From Pseudeuparius sepicola (taxonomy: Eukaryota > Arthropoda > Insecta > Coleoptera > Anthribidae), in NCBI GenBank assembly GCA_963920635.1, contig OY987301.1, positions 10,446,501 through 10,510,500 of the forward strand: a DNA stretch of 64,000 nucleotides, given 5' to 3'. Below are positions 21,884 through 34,195 of this stretch, in pieces. A program made the translations under genes and the position numbers. The notes beneath the pieces are model-generated. The model did not search any database and was not told the origin of the DNA. It saw nothing but the letters and a program-made list of their open reading frames with translations. How positions within the stretch are numbered: position 1 is the stretch's first letter; each line of letters starts with the position of its first letter.

Positions 21884-22673
21884 TACAGGATAATTTTTTT
21901 TAGGTCTACCACCGCGATTTTCTCGCTCATTTTGCGGCCTACAAAAAAAACGTAAGAAACAAAAATGTGGCAATTTTGAACAGCTAAGTGGTGCTGCAAA
22001 AGAGATCGGCATCCATGGCCAACTTGTCGCACATTATTAAAAAAACCTCAAATTGAGCAAAACTATTAATGGCCATGGAATGTCCATTTTAAGAGACAGA
22101 GAAAAACTTTTATATCGAAAATTGATGGCACTAAGAAGCTTTATGCAAAAGGGTACTCAGCTAGTTTCAGAAAATTACACAGGGTCTTCGGCTCTCTTGA
22201 GGCTATGAATTTTTTTTGTTTATTTCTTATTAAGCGATTTTCTCGCTTATTTTGGGCCGCACAGAAAATATGTAAGAAAACAAAATATGGCAATTTTGGT
22301 CAGCGAGGCGACATTAAAGAAGGAATGGGCCTCCATACTCAACTTTTCGCGGTGTACTAAAAAAAACCTAAAATCGACAAAAATTTACATGGTCTCAAGA
22401 GAGCCGAAGACCCTGTGTAATTTGCTGAAACTATCTGAGCACCTGGGTGGATAAAGCTTCTCAGTGCCATCAATTTTCAATATAAAAGTTTTCCTCTGTC
22501 TCTTAAAATAAACATTCCACGGCCATTAATAATTTTGCTCAATTTGAGGTTTTTTTAATATTGCGCGACAAGTAGCTGTCCAAAATTGCCACATTTTTGT
22601 TTCTTACATTTTTTTGTAGGCAGCAAAATGAGCGAGAAAATCGCGGTGGTAGACCTAAAAAAATCATCCTGTA
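21884..22673. mobile_element. foldback element with arms of about 300 bp
   Basis: Starts tacaggataatttttttagg and ends with its complement, atcctgta. The arms (to about 22200 and from about 22380) stay alignable throughout, including accgcgattttctcgctcat and gtcttcggctctctt. The spacer at 22240-22375 is a third, more diverged copy of the arm beginning gcgattttctcgcttat. Open frames at both ends are mirror copies of the same noncoding DNA. Confidence 0.8.
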
Positions 22674-23244
22674 TACATTCAAGCGTAGCTTCCTCGATTT
22701 GAAGGAGTGGGATAGAACGAAAGCAGCGTTGTTCTCAGAAATTATTTGTTTGTGCATATTTTCATGTTACAATGGTGCCAAACTTCGGGCAATGGTGCCA
22801 CACGTAAACACAAAACACAAATGGTAATGGTACAAAATTGCATCGCCGCCATCTAATCAGGTAATCAGCAGAGCAAGAGTGTACGTCTGGCTGCCTATCT
22901 GTAAAGTATTAAGTCGGCCAACATCAAGGTTTTTTAATACGGTAGCCATGATGTTACGTTGGTCAACTAGTTAGTATTTTGTATGGTTGAACAATACCGT
23001 ATTTTGTTTCTTTACTTATTGCATCACTTAAAAAAACTAAAAAGCCTTTGCAATAATGCTTTTGCGCAGAATTAATAAAGTTTGCATATGAAAAATGTCA
23101 TTCATTGTTACTTTTTGTAATTTCAATGGCGTCCGAACCTACAGATGTGGCGCCCCATTCATGAAATGTCTTTTGTTTTGTCTCCAAAATTAAATAGGTA
23201 ATTATATCCATACTCCTCTAAACACAAAGATAGAAAAAATAAAA
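22674..23244. other. AT-rich stretch, nothing recognised
   Basis: No repeat arms, genes or motifs seen. Confidence 0.45.
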
Positions 23245-23312
23245 AATATATTAATAATATAATATAATAATAATATAATATAATAATATAATAAAATAAT
23301 AATATAATATAT
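23245..23312. repeat. AT-rich (TAA)n microsatellite
   Basis: Interspersed ataat and taa units for about 70 bp. Confidence 0.8.
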
Positions 23313-23465
23313 TCCCTAATATATTCCCTGATTAGAAAATTTGTTAGTCTTAGGCAACTATAACATATTATACATATACAGAGTGTTCGTATTGAAAAAA
23401 TAAAAACTAATTTTTTTATTTCTTCAAAAACTTGACATTATATGTAATAGTTATTTATGTCTCAA

Positions 23466-24000
23466 GGCACTGAAGTTTAACTTTTTATGAGTCATGTGGA
23501 ATTTAGTTGCCGAGGCCTCTGGCCGAGGCAAATAGATCACATGAGTCATAAAAAATCTTCAGTGCCGAGTTACATATTATATATTTTTTTAAAACGGAAA
23601 AAATTTTTAATTAGGCAAAAAATAATCATAAGGGATCACCCGTCCATGAACTGACTGCGCGCGGAGTTCCTTGACTTTGACGATCGCTCTATCTAGGTCA
23701 AGTATGACGAGGCACGGCGCTTCCCAACAGAAACTCCAAACTGCTGCCTGTTGTGCAGCCCCCATGAAAAATAGACTGATATTCAACCCTACTAAAATAT
23801 TTATACTGAACGATTGCGCTGCTATAGGTAACAATTACGCAGTGTGTACGAAAAGTTAAATGGGCCTTTATTGGCCGAGTTTTGACGGGCGACGGCTCGA
23901 CGTCTGACGTACAATAATGGGATACTTCAGTGCCGATTTCTGAGCTTTTAATGACGATTTTGAGACACTTCACCGCAGTGTCAAGAACAGTATTTTATAA
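23466..24000 (+). mobile_element. dispersed repeat family R, copy 1
   Basis: Left end ggcactgaag and, at 23925-23934, its complement cttcagtgcc. A further block to about 24000 (gacgattttgagacacttca) is shared with the copy at 61086-62140. Internal landmarks are aataatcataagggatcacc, gcttcccaacagaaactcc and atttatactgaacgattgcg. The first 110 bp form an extra hairpin around ttgccgaggcctctggccga. Mirror open frames on both strands are by-products. Confidence 0.65.
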
Positions 24001-24579
24001 AAGTACACACGGTACAAACTACATTATATTTTCTTAATTTTGTAATTTTTTTCATTGGCACTACCCAATCGTCTAAAAACGAAAAATCTAAAAAAAGAAT
24101 TCGCTATTTGTAAGGTCTTAGCATAATGTACTGAACTTTTTAGCTCGTTGACCACGTGTCCCGGCACACGTAAGTTTTTTAATGCCGGGGTCTGAAGATT
24201 TCATTATCCCAAACACGGATCCGCAAAAACCTATAAATGCAGCAGAAACAAAAGACTTTTGTTCCAAGTTGCTGAAATAACTAATTGGAATCGACTTCAT
24301 AAATTATTAATCTCCATCCCAAAATGATAGCAGAAAAAAAACATTATAATAATTGGTGTAGGCAGTAGCTTTTGATAATTTTAACTTTCCAGATAAATAT
24401 TGGAACTTATCACACATCATTTCAAATGAACTACCGCATGTGCTGACGATTTGTAACATCATTTTGAGAGAGGATACACGATAGGATAAATAATACTCTT
24501 CAATTAATAAGTCTAGAAGATGTCGGGTTACTAAATTGCCCTGTTTTTATGGTCCATGTGGTAGAGGCTTTAAGACCCA
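24001..24579. other. stretch without recognised features
   Basis: AT-rich, no repeat arms, only short frames. Confidence 0.4.
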
Positions 24580-24850
24580 CAGCTTCTGGAGAAATTCCCT
24601 CGAGAAAGTGTAATATATTTACGCGAAGAGGCAGATAAAACCGAGGTCAGTGCCCTGTAATCAGTCCCCAGGTAAACCGCCTTTTATATAACGCGCCCGA
24701 TGGAATGTTGGTTTAGCGTAAATTTATGAGACTGGCGTCGACCATAAACGAATTTAGCCGAATCAAAAATCTATAAGTGGCGCGCACGGAAGACCACATA
24801 AAATTTATATTCAGCCGATGACCATTGCCAAAAATTCCGGGCTTGAATTA
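24580..24850. promoter_or_regulatory. unique island with clustered homeodomain-type motifs
   Basis: Balanced GC block with repeated tttatg/cataaa and aaatttat-type motifs that resemble Caudal/posterior-Hox sites, next to CpG-containing segments. No repeats or coding frame. Candidate enhancer; binding is inference. Confidence 0.22.
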
Positions 24851-26789
24851 TTAAAACGTGTTTATATAGGATATGTGCACGAACAGGAAAACTACCATTA
24901 ATCCAATATATTGGTTTTCAACAAGTTGTAGATAAGTTATGCGCGATAATAAGTAATAGCAATCCATAACATTACGCTTAGTATGATATAGGTACTAGTG
25001 TGGAGATATAACCTGTAAACTAAATTTTGACTCAAAAGGGTACTTGACCAAAAGTATCATAAAAAGTGTGAACCAATTCAAACAATCCAAACCTAATTAT
25101 CCTAATTTAATTTCTTTCCAGAACACATTAAATTCTTGGGAAAAATTCCGAAAGCGAGGTCAGTGACAGGCAGGTCCGACTACTAAAACTAATTATCGTG
25201 GTAATAATCTGCGTAGTTGTATATACGTGGCAAATGAGTAATAGTAATATCAAGTAAAGCATTGCCAATTTCTTAGGGAGTCGTCGAAAACAAGGTTGCG
25301 TGAATGCAGAAATGTGCCATTAGTGGATACCGATGCCACTAACTAGTCTGGTAATTTCTTCTGTTGAGTTGCACGGTATACAGAGAGAGGCGTTTATAAG
25401 AAAAGATTGCCCGCGTCACTGATAACTAACAACATTTGTGACCTTTTTCAAAAAATTATGTAGGTATGCTTCACTTTTTGTATCTTATAAATCAGCGACG
25501 CCTCAGAATGGATTTGGCCCAATTGCACCGTAATTTTTTTATAGAATGTTTGATAATCAGAAACGCAAATTAGTTTGCAAGGTCTAGGCAGAGTTGTAAA
25601 ATATCTTAGTATAATTAATTCTTCACTACTTGTCTAACTATTGTTATTTTATTATAGACATGAGGTATGGCAGAAGCAGGTAGGTACTTATCGAAACTCA
25701 GTAACTATTATGTTAAGCAGTTTGCTCAGACTAGAGTCGTCATCATAGGCTATAAAAGAGTAGGTATATCAGGTAGAATTTGCAAATGACGGGAAAGGTA
25801 TCTGACTAAATAGAAAATTCAGTGGCCGCTGTTGTTAGACCTCTTATATTTTTTATTTCTTTGTTGAAAATCTTAGGCATTTAATCATTCATGACATTTT
25901 GGAAGACCTTGAGATGATTATTGTGGGTGTGAGCAAAAAGCTTTCAAAATTTAAATAAGTATGTCAAGGAAAAAAACAGTTTGTTTTTTTTTTCACTACC
26001 GCGATAGCAATATTTGTCCAGCGTAATAGTAATTTACTATCTCACTATTTATTTTTCAATCTACTTTATTTTTGCGCTTCTGTCCTTGACTCCTTCCGGA
26101 CACAATGACGAAATTTAAGGAACAAGATACCAACTATATATTTTTTTAATCTTCCGGAATGACCTTGGAATATTCACTGCTTTCAGTTATTTGTCTTGGA
26201 TTTGTTTATAACAACTTAACGTTTTCTATCTATACCTACTGTGATGCACATTAAAAAAAAAACAAGAAATTATACAATAAATTATAAAATAAATCTAACT
26301 GGTATTTTTTAAAAATGATATAACGATACCTAACTTGAATGAAATATGTACTATTGGAGACGCAAGTCTATTTTTGCAATACTATAATTACTCTATAATT
26401 ATACGCAATTAAAAGTGCAAATTTCTGGAGTAGATGGTTAGTTTATACAAAGTAGAAAAGGTTGAGTGCACTAAAATAAAAGAAAACAAAGTAACGGCCT
26501 TAAAAGTTTTTCAAGAAGAGAAGCAAAGATCATGGATACTTGATTGAATGAAAGAAAAATAAAAGATAGGTAAAAGCTGTTTTAATTGGATTTGTTAACT
26601 TGTAGGTAATTTTTTTCGTTGTCCAAGTATGAATAAAAAATATACAAAAAAATCCATTCTAAACAAAGATAGAACAAACTGTTGTTACATTCTGTAACAA
26701 ACAAAAATATGTGTATCGCAACAAAATGGATAAAATTCCAGTGTGAAAATTCTGTTGAGACATACTACTTTTATCTGAAAATCAATTTT
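24851..26789. other. AT-rich stretch, nothing certain
   Basis: No repeat arms or persuasive open frames. 26430-26540 resembles 28020-28130 weakly (atggttag, aagtaaaa, agttcttcaag-type words), suggesting an old shared repeat. Confidence 0.35.
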
Positions 26790-27305
26790 TCTGTCTCAAA
26801 ATCGTAATTAAAAGCTCAGAAATCGACACTGAATTAGCTCATTAATGTACGATTTTTCAATAAGTAGGCTTTGACGAGATGTAAACATCAAACGTCGCCT
26901 TTCGAAAGTGACCAAATATTGAAAACCTGGCTAATAAAGGCCCATTTAACTTTTCGTACACATTGCGAAATTGTTACCTTCATCGGCGCAATCTTTCAGT
27001 ATAAATATTTTAGTAGGTTTGAATATCAATCTATTTTTCATGGAGGCTGCACAACAGGCATCAGTTTGTAGTTTCTGTTGGGAAGCGCCGTGCCTCGTCA
27101 TACTTGACCTAGGTAGGGCGATCGTCAAAGTCGAGCAACGCCGCGCGCGCTCGGTTCATGGACGGGTGATCCCTTATGATTATTTTTTGCCTAATAAAAC
27201 ATTTTTTTCCGATCTCAAAAAAAGATGTACCTCGGCCCTGAATTTTTTTTTATGAATCATGTGGTTTATTTGAGTCATACAAAGTTGAACTTCAGTGTCT
27301 TGGTA
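26790..27305 (-). mobile_element. dispersed repeat family R, copy 2 (reversed)
   Basis: Reverse complement of the family at 23466-24000, with the same landmarks (tgggaagcgccgtgcctcgt, ggtgatcccttatgatta), ending with a degenerate cttcagtgtc at 27292-27301. It keeps the ttcgaaagtgaccaaatatt segment that is also present in copy 3. Confidence 0.65.
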
Positions 27306-27636
27306 TACAGTGACTGGCAGAAAGTTGGACACAAATGGAAAACTTTTTTTATTATTAATTTGTCAGAAAATTTTATTCTTGATAAAAGTTGGTGCATCAT
27401 TTTAAACTCAAAACGCAAACGCCAAAATTTAAATATCTCTTTTTGGATACGAGGTAGATTTAAAAATGTCAAAATAACTCAAGAGTAAAGTTCCCTTATT
27501 TTTTAAAATAAGGTAAAAAGTTATTTGCAAAAGTTGTTTGAAATCAACGGTGGATTTCAGATTTAAAATCACAGCCACCTAGTAAAAAAAAAGAAATTTT
27601 ACTTTTTTGAATTTTTTTCGACCACCCTGTGTATTA
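27306..27636. mobile_element. Tc1/mariner-like MITE fragment
   Basis: Begins tatacagtgactggcagaaa, the same type of terminus as tttacagtgtccggcagaaa at 62182. The following 180 bp, including gataaaagttggtgcat and aaactcaaaacgc, also align with 62220-62300. The right end near accaccctgtgta does not match the expected terminus, so this copy is probably truncated or joined to another repeat. 27637-27795 is AT-rich without features. Confidence 0.5.
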
Positions 27637-28409
27637 CAAAAAACTAAAATACCGCAAACGCAACTTATCATCGGATAACACATGAATTTGCTACTAAACT
27701 TTAATTTTGTTCGATTAGCAGCTAGAAATTTAAATTAATCGAAATCAGAGTTTAAAAATATAAAATTAAATAATAAAAAATTAAACTACAAGATAAAAAT
27801 TACTTATATTCTTTTAAAATATAGAAATCTAAAAATTTCATTGCAATTTTTTTTGTCAAAAATTGAAAGTAATTTATTGTCATATTACCTAGTTATTACT
27901 TTCCCAGTAATATTATTGTAGGCATACGATAGGATATTATGTAGTCATAATAAAAACAAATAAGCTTGTGAATTAAAAAAACTCCACTAGTTCACATATC
28001 AACAGGATATCGATTCTGCACTTGAAAGTATATGGTTAGATTATTCTAAGTAAAAAAAGGTTGCGGCACTAAATGTGAAAGAAGTAATTGCAGCCTGAAA
28101 AGTTCTTCAAGGGAATCAAGGTAAGCATTATGGAAATTCGATTGAATTGAATTTTTGTTCGGCCGACTTTTCGTTACAAAATAAAAATATATTTGTATAA
28201 AACACCTTCAACAGGATGGATGATAATAATATTATGGTCTCATAGATCGAAAATTATCATATGTATTCCCAAATTAACACAATAATATTTCTTTCAAGGA
28301 ACGCTAGTGCAAAAAATATAAACCAATGTGTGCCGTTAGCCAAAAATTTTCGTAAGTAATATCATAAGGGCATCTAATTTTCCGAAAAGAATCGAAAAAA
28401 CACGTTGCT

Positions 28410-28545
28410 AAGTAATATTTTAACAAGAAGCATGAGTGCTGGTGGCAACAAACATCCGAGTCGAAGACGAGGATTTTTGCACCTGCACGAATGCATTTTG
28501 TTAAAAAATATTACTTAGCATTGTGTTTTTTGGATTTTTTTTCAC
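28410..28545. repeat. imperfect hairpin inside the duplicated unit
   Basis: aaaacacgttgctaagtaat pairs with attacttagcattgtgtttt further on, across a GC-richer loop. Also present at 30799-30934 in unit 2. Confidence 0.55.
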
Positions 28546-28843
28546 AGGAAAAAATATATGCCCGAATGGTATTTGACAAGACTATTTCATGAGTAACAGA
28601 TTATTCTGCATACACATAGCTTAAAAAACATACTACCTATTATACAACAGCTGTCAAGTTTTGCCGCGGGTAAACTCAAAAAAACTGCTGACAGGTGCTG
28701 TCATACAGTTTTTCCATCTAGAAACCATTTTGTAATTCAGAATTGCGCGTTTGTAATTGGTGGAAATTAAGACGAGGGAAGTAATTGCTCACATTTTTAG
28801 ACAAAAATTATTTAAAAATATTTATTACAATGGCCGTTATTAG

Positions 28844-30153
28844 CAGGGTTGGGTAAGTAGAATACGTCAGGTATTTTACAGGGTTTTCGACATGTAGAAA
28901 ACCATGTAATTTACCTCGTGGGTTTTCTATTTTTCATATTATACATATATAAAACTCAGTAGAAAAAAAATGTTTATATTCTTCTTTATTTCAAAATAAA
29001 TCAATACATATACTTCTAGCATACAGTGTGGCCCCTTTGGACTGGAGACACCTCTGTAAAATTATTATTTTTGCTCCGATTTTGAAAAACTTTTTTGTGT
29101 CAGATAGGTCTCTGAAAATAACATTCGACACACCTTCCAATTGTTTTGAAAACCAAACACCTGGCTAACTGCGACATTTTTTATACCCCCAAAATTCAAG
29201 AAATCATATTAGGCATTTTTTTATCAAAAAAATTTACTAAAAAAAGTTGTTTAGAATGAACCAAAAATCCCAAATTCAAAGTGTTATCAAAATAAAAAAA
29301 TTCAGAAAAAAATAAATAATTGAAGGTCCAAAAATCACATTTTAATGAATTTCTACTGATAGCAAAGTGTGCCATGGAAATTTGAAGTTAAAAAATTAAC
29401 TTTGCTAACCGTAAAGATTGATTATTGTGATTTTTGGACCTTCAATTATTTTTTTTCGGAAATTTTTTATTTTCTGATTTTGATAAAACTTTGGATTTGG
29501 GATTTTTGGTTCATTCTAAACAACATTTTTTTAGTATTTTTTTTTATAACAAAGTGCCTAATGTGATTTCTTGAATTTTGGGGGTATATAAAATGTCGCA
29601 GTTAGCCAGGTGTTTGGTTTTCAAAACAAGTGGAAGGTGTGTCGAATGGTATTTTCAGAGACCTATCTAACAAAAAAGTTTTTTAAAATCGGAGGAAAAA
29701 TAACAATTTTACAGAGGTATCTCCATTCCAAACGGGCCACACTGTATATAATAATAGGTAAAAATCTATGTTTACTTACTTTTTAAATAAAAAACAGAAT
29801 ACTAGTTTTTTTTATCGTTCTTCACTTAATTTATTCCGTAGAGAAGAATGGACAAAAGACCAATTAGAAAACCCTCGTTCTAATTGAGCAGTCGGGAATC
29901 CTCAATAATAAAATCGACCTCCACTCATTTTATATTATAATTATCACAGCACAGCAACAATCTTACAACAGATGAAAGAGCCAAATTATGATAAAATTAT
30001 TAGGTTATGTTTCTGTTATACCATGTGATGGCAACTGACCAATAGAAGGTTTTCTACATATTCTACATAGTTTTCTACATTTGCATGTAATTTACATAGG
30101 TTTTCGACGTGTAATGTCGAAAACTGTTTTCTACACGTAGTTACCCAACCGTG
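28844..30153. mobile_element. hAT-like non-autonomous element (unit 1 copy)
   Basis: Starts cagggttgggtaagtag and ends ctacgtagttacccaaccgtg when both strands are compared (short inverted termini cagggttgggtaa / cacggttgggtaa). Subterminal DNA is rich in ttttctacat/atgtagaaaa repeats. I could not find a clean 8-bp target duplication. A foldback MITE sits inside. The second copy lies at 31233-32542. Confidence 0.5.
29022..29746. mobile_element. foldback MITE, 725 bp, arms about 310 bp (unit 1 copy)
   Basis: Termini tacagtgtggcccctttgga and ccaaacgggccacactgta, with long alignable arms (aggtctctgaaaata, ccaaacacctggctaactgc, ttgaaggtccaaaaatcaca and their complements). The 65-codon frame at 29369-29566 is AT-rich arm sequence and not a gene. 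Confidence 0.8.
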
Positions 30154-31232
30154 AGTAATTACTTAGATTAAAATTTGTATTATTAAAATTACTTATATTC
30201 TTTTAAAATATAGAAATCTAAAAATTTCATTGCAATTTTTTTTGTCAAAAATTGAAAGTAATTTATTGTCATATTACCTAGTTATTACTTTCCCAGTAAT
30301 ATTATTGTAGGCATACGATAGGATATTATGTAGTCATAATAAAAACAAATAAGCTTGTGAATTAAAAAAACTCCACTAGTTCACATATCAACAGGATATC
30401 GATTCTGCACTTGAAAGTATATGGTTAGATTATTCTAAGTAAAAAAAGGTTGCGGCACTAAATGTGAAAGAAGTAATTGCAGCCTGAAAAGTTCTTCAAG
30501 GGAATCAAGGTAAGCATTATGGAAATTCGATTGAATTGAATTTTTGTTCGGCCGACTTTTCGTTACAAAATAAAAATATATTTGTATAAAACACCTTCAA
30601 CAGGATGGATGATAATAATATTATGGTCTCATAGATCGAAAATTATCATATGTATTCCCAAATTAACACAATAATATTTCTTTCAAGGAACGCTAGTGCA
30701 AAAAATATAAACCAATGTGTGCCGTTAGCCAAAAATTTTCGTAAGTAATATCATAAGGGCATCTAATTTTCCGAAAAGAATCGAAAAAACACGTTGCTAA
30801 GTAATATTTTAACAAGAAGCATGAGTGCTGGTGGCAACAAACATCCGAGTCGAAGACGAGGATTTTTGCACCTGCACGAATGCATTTTGTTAAAAAATAT
30901 TACTTAGCATTGTGTTTTTTGGATTTTTTTTCACAGGAAAAAATATATGCCCGAATGGTATTTGACAAGACTATTTCATGAGTAACAGATTATTCTGCAT
31001 ACACATAGCTTAAAAAACATACTACCTATTATACAACAGCTGTCAAGTTTTGCCGCGGGTAAACTCAAAAAAACTGCTGACAGGTGCTGTCATACAGTTT
31101 TTCCATCTAGAAACCATTTTGTAATTCAGAATTGCGCGTTTGTAATTGGTGGAAATTAAGACGAGGGAAGTAATTGCTCACATTTTTAGACAAAAATTAT
31201 TTAAAAATATTTATTACAATGGCCGTTATTAG

Positions 31233-32542
31233 CAGGGTTGGGTAAGTAGAATACGTCAGGTATTTTACAGGGTTTTCGACATGTAGAAAACCATGTAATT
31301 TACCTCGTGGGTTTTCTATTTTTCATATTATACATATATAAAACTCAGTAGAAAAAAAATGTTTATATTCTTCTTTATTTCAAAATAAATCAATACATAT
31401 ACTTCTAGCATACAGTGTGGCCCCTTTGGACTGGAGACACCTCTGTAAAATTATTATTTTTGCTCCGATTTTGAAAAACTTTTTTGTGTCAGATAGGTCT
31501 CTGAAAATAACATTCGACACACCTTCCAATTGTTTTGAAAACCAAACACCTGGCTAACTGCGACATTTTTTATACCCCCAAAATTCAAGAAATCATATTA
31601 GGCATTTTTTTATCAAAAAAATTTACTAAAAAAAGTTGTTTAGAATGAACCAAAAATCCCAAATTCAAAGTGTTATCAAAATAAAAAAATTCAGAAAAAA
31701 ATAAATAATTGAAGGTCCAAAAATCACATTTTAATGAATTTCTACTGATAGCAAAGTGTGCCATGGAAATTTGAAGTTAAAAAATTAACTTTGCTAACCG
31801 TAAAGATTGATTATTGTGATTTTTGGACCTTCAATTATTTTTTTTCGGAAATTTTTTATTTTCTGATTTTGATAAAACTTTGGATTTGGGATTTTTGGTT
31901 CATTCTAAACAACATTTTTTTAGTATTTTTTTTTATAACAAAGTGCCTAATGTGATTTCTTGAATTTTGGGGGTATATAAAATGTCGCAGTTAGCCAGGT
32001 GTTTGGTTTTCAAAACAAGTGGAAGGTGTGTCGAATGGTATTTTCAGAGACCTATCTAACAAAAAAGTTTTTTAAAATCGGAGGAAAAATAACAATTTTA
32101 CAGAGGTATCTCCATTCCAAACGGGCCACACTGTATATAATAATAGGTAAAAATCTATGTTTACTTACTTTTTAAATAAAAAACAGAATACTAGTTTTTT
32201 TTATCGTTCTTCACTTAATTTATTCCGTAGAGAAGAATGGACAAAAGACCAATTAGAAAACCCTCGTTCTAATTGAGCAGTCGGGAATCCTCAATAATAA
32301 AATCGACCTCCACTCATTTTATATTATAATTATCACAGCACAGCAACAATCTTACAACAGATGAAAGAGCCAAATTATGATAAAATTATTAGGTTATGTT
32401 TCTGTTATACCATGTGATGGCAACTGACCAATAGAAGGTTTTCTACATATTCTACATAGTTTTCTACATTTGCATGTAATTTACATAGGTTTTCGACGTG
32501 TAATGTCGAAAACTGTTTTCTACACGTAGTTACCCAACCGTG
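31233..32542. mobile_element. hAT-like non-autonomous element (unit 2 copy)
   Basis: Second copy of the element at 28844-30153, carried by the tandem duplication. Confidence 0.5.
31411..32135. mobile_element. foldback MITE, 725 bp (unit 2 copy)
   Basis: Copy of 29022-29746 within duplication unit 2. Confidence 0.8.
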
Positions 32543-32793
32543 AGTAATTACTTAGATTAAAATTTGTATTCACCAAAAGTTTAAAATTTTGCGTGTTGCT
32601 CACTACAGATGGAAAAAAGCCATTTTATGGGTCAACATGTTGAATCACCACGCTGTACATTGAGTCTTAAACAAGCTTTCAAGCCTTGTTTATGGGATCC
32701 CTAGTTAGCCAATGTGTGACAGAGTCAAAGGATACGAGAGCAATATTGGATACAAACAACAGAAGGCGCCAAAAATTAAAGTGGCCCTGTCAT

Positions 32794-33117
32794 TGACTAC
32801 GTTTATCTCGTGACAACTCGATCGGATTGAAATGGATCCGATTGAGTTATGTCAAATCTTTTATAATTCTACGTTTACATCATCAGTATTGAATCCTACG
32901 GTTTTCAATCCTCCCTAGGGACATTAACTTATTGTATTTATTCCACAGTAGGTTGGTGCACATTCTGGCCAACTTCTGTTTGGAAATAGCGGCTTGACTT
33001 TAAATTTTCAATATGACTGAATTTCAATCTGTAGGGTTTACGCCGTCTATTTGAGTCCGCTCCAGTGAATTCAAACCTCTCTCAATCGGATCGAACGCGT
33101 CGAGATAAACGTAGTCA
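32794..33117. mobile_element. inverted-repeat MITE, 324 bp
   Basis: Left end tgactacgtttatctcg and right end cgagataaacgtagtca are perfect 17-bp inverted repeats. The similarity continues through ctcgatcggattga / tcaatcggatcga. Interior noncoding. No clear target duplication. Confidence 0.75.
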
Positions 33118-33267
33118 CAGTCTATTAATTTTCTACTATTAAAATCTACCAAAAAAACAGCTGCCCAACTTTATTTTTTGCAAAATCTATCCCCCGTATC
33201 TACTATATTTCTGTCATGTCCATATGTCAGTGTAAGACATTGGCTAACTAGAGTATCCATAAACAAG

Positions 33268-33320
33268 GCTTTCAAGGACCGCTAGTGCAAAAGTGTGCCG
33301 TCGGCCAAAAATTTTCTCGA
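33268..33320. repeat. fragment shared with the duplicated unit
   Basis: ctttcaaggaccgctagtgc and gccaaaaattttc correspond to ctttcaaggaacgctagtgc and gccaaaaattttcg at 28291-28352, with an internal gap. Confidence 0.5.
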
Positions 33321-33369
33321 CAATCTTACGGTCATGTTCTCGATAAGACCACAATCGCGACAATAACAA

Positions 33370-33880
33370 ATCAAGACGCGGGGTTAAGAAATCGGACACC
33401 CACCTTAGCCGCCTGCGGCGACAGCTCGACGTCTCCCTGCGGCCGCCGTCGCCCAGGTGCCTGCGATGCCACATCTAGTAGAGTCCTGTGGGATCCAACC
33501 CCCTGTCCGGCCGTCCCATCTCTGGACCGCTGTCGCGCACTGCACGGGTGGTGGCGGCGCGCTCAGTACTGGCCGGTGGGGTCCAGCTTGCCGCCGTCCA
33601 TCGTGTCGGGAGTTTCGCGACTGCGTGCTCGTTGTCGGTACCTTTCAGTAGAGGCCGGTCGGGTCGAGGCCGAACATAACTGCGCGAGCGACGGGCGGGG
33701 AATGGCCGCGTCGGCGCGGCGCGGCGCTTAAATGGGGGGCCGGCGGACGCGCGGGTGGGGGGCGCCGGGACGCCAGCCCTGACCCAGAGCCCCCTTGATG
33801 CGCGGGCGGCGTTCGGATGGGCGCGGGCTGCCGCGCCGAGTGACGGGGCTCTCGTCCGGCCGATTTTTGCGACGAAGGGA
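33370..33880. promoter_or_regulatory. CpG island, candidate promoter
   Basis: The most GC-rich 500 bp of the window, with very dense CpG and abrupt borders to AT-rich DNA. Long frames on both strands (33285-33731 plus, 33475-33978 minus) are expected by chance in GC-rich DNA, disagree with each other, and show no recognisable domain. Most likely a promoter/first-exon region or other regulatory DNA; I cannot assign direction. Confidence 0.35.
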
Positions 33881-34066
33881 GGTTTTTTTATTAAAAGAAT
33901 CTTTTCGTAGTTCAGTATGAATTTAAAAACACCGAAAAAATCCAAATTTCGAAAATAAATACAACGCAATTGATTCAAAATGTTTTTTGAAATTAATTAA
34001 TAAATTAATTCAGATTTCTCACCTTCGAAATTATTACAATTTTTCGAAAATTAAGTTTCATTTTCA

Positions 34067-34195
34067 GCACCCTGTATCTATTAAACGAGCAACATTTTAC
34101 TAAGGCAATTTTGGCTCACACGGTATATTTTGACGTCTAGTACCACCTGTTGCCTTCTGGCGGACAAGTTATGGGACACCCTGCATATTCGATAT
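34067..34195. repeat. fragment with ACAGGGTG-type end
   Basis: caccctgtatctattaaac and gggacaccctgcatattcg are two terminus-like motifs about 100 bp apart, both in the same orientation. Probably remnants of MITEs. 34196-34804 shows nothing else. Confidence 0.35.

Larger units (their letters stand above)
27796..30184. repeat. 2,389-bp tandem duplication, unit 1
   Basis: From aaaattacttatattctttt to aaatttgtatt this segment recurs at 30185-32570 with a constant offset of 2,389. I found no difference in the parts I compared line by line. Three bases (att) separate the units. It contains a whole hAT-like element with a foldback MITE inside it. Confidence 0.9.
30185..32570. repeat. 2,389-bp tandem duplication, unit 2
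   Basis: Apparently identical copy of 27796-30181, followed by unrelated DNA (caccaaaag). Confidence 0.9.

Noticed and set aside
21715..22032. 105-codon minus-strand frame and its mirror at 22539-22827
   Set aside because: Mirror copies arise from the arms of the foldback element.
23607..23973. Overlapping frames on both strands, similar to 26871-27255
   Set aside because: Both are copies of dispersed repeat family R, with equal openness on both strands and frameshifts between copies.
29369..29566. 65-codon open frame, also at 31758-31955, identical copies
   Set aside because: Identity comes from the tandem duplication; the frame is AT-rich foldback arm sequence with no coding signal.
33285..33978. 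Long overlapping frames of up to 167 codons on both strands
   Set aside because: Expected by chance in the CpG island; compositions are Arg/Pro/Ala-rich and no domain is visible.
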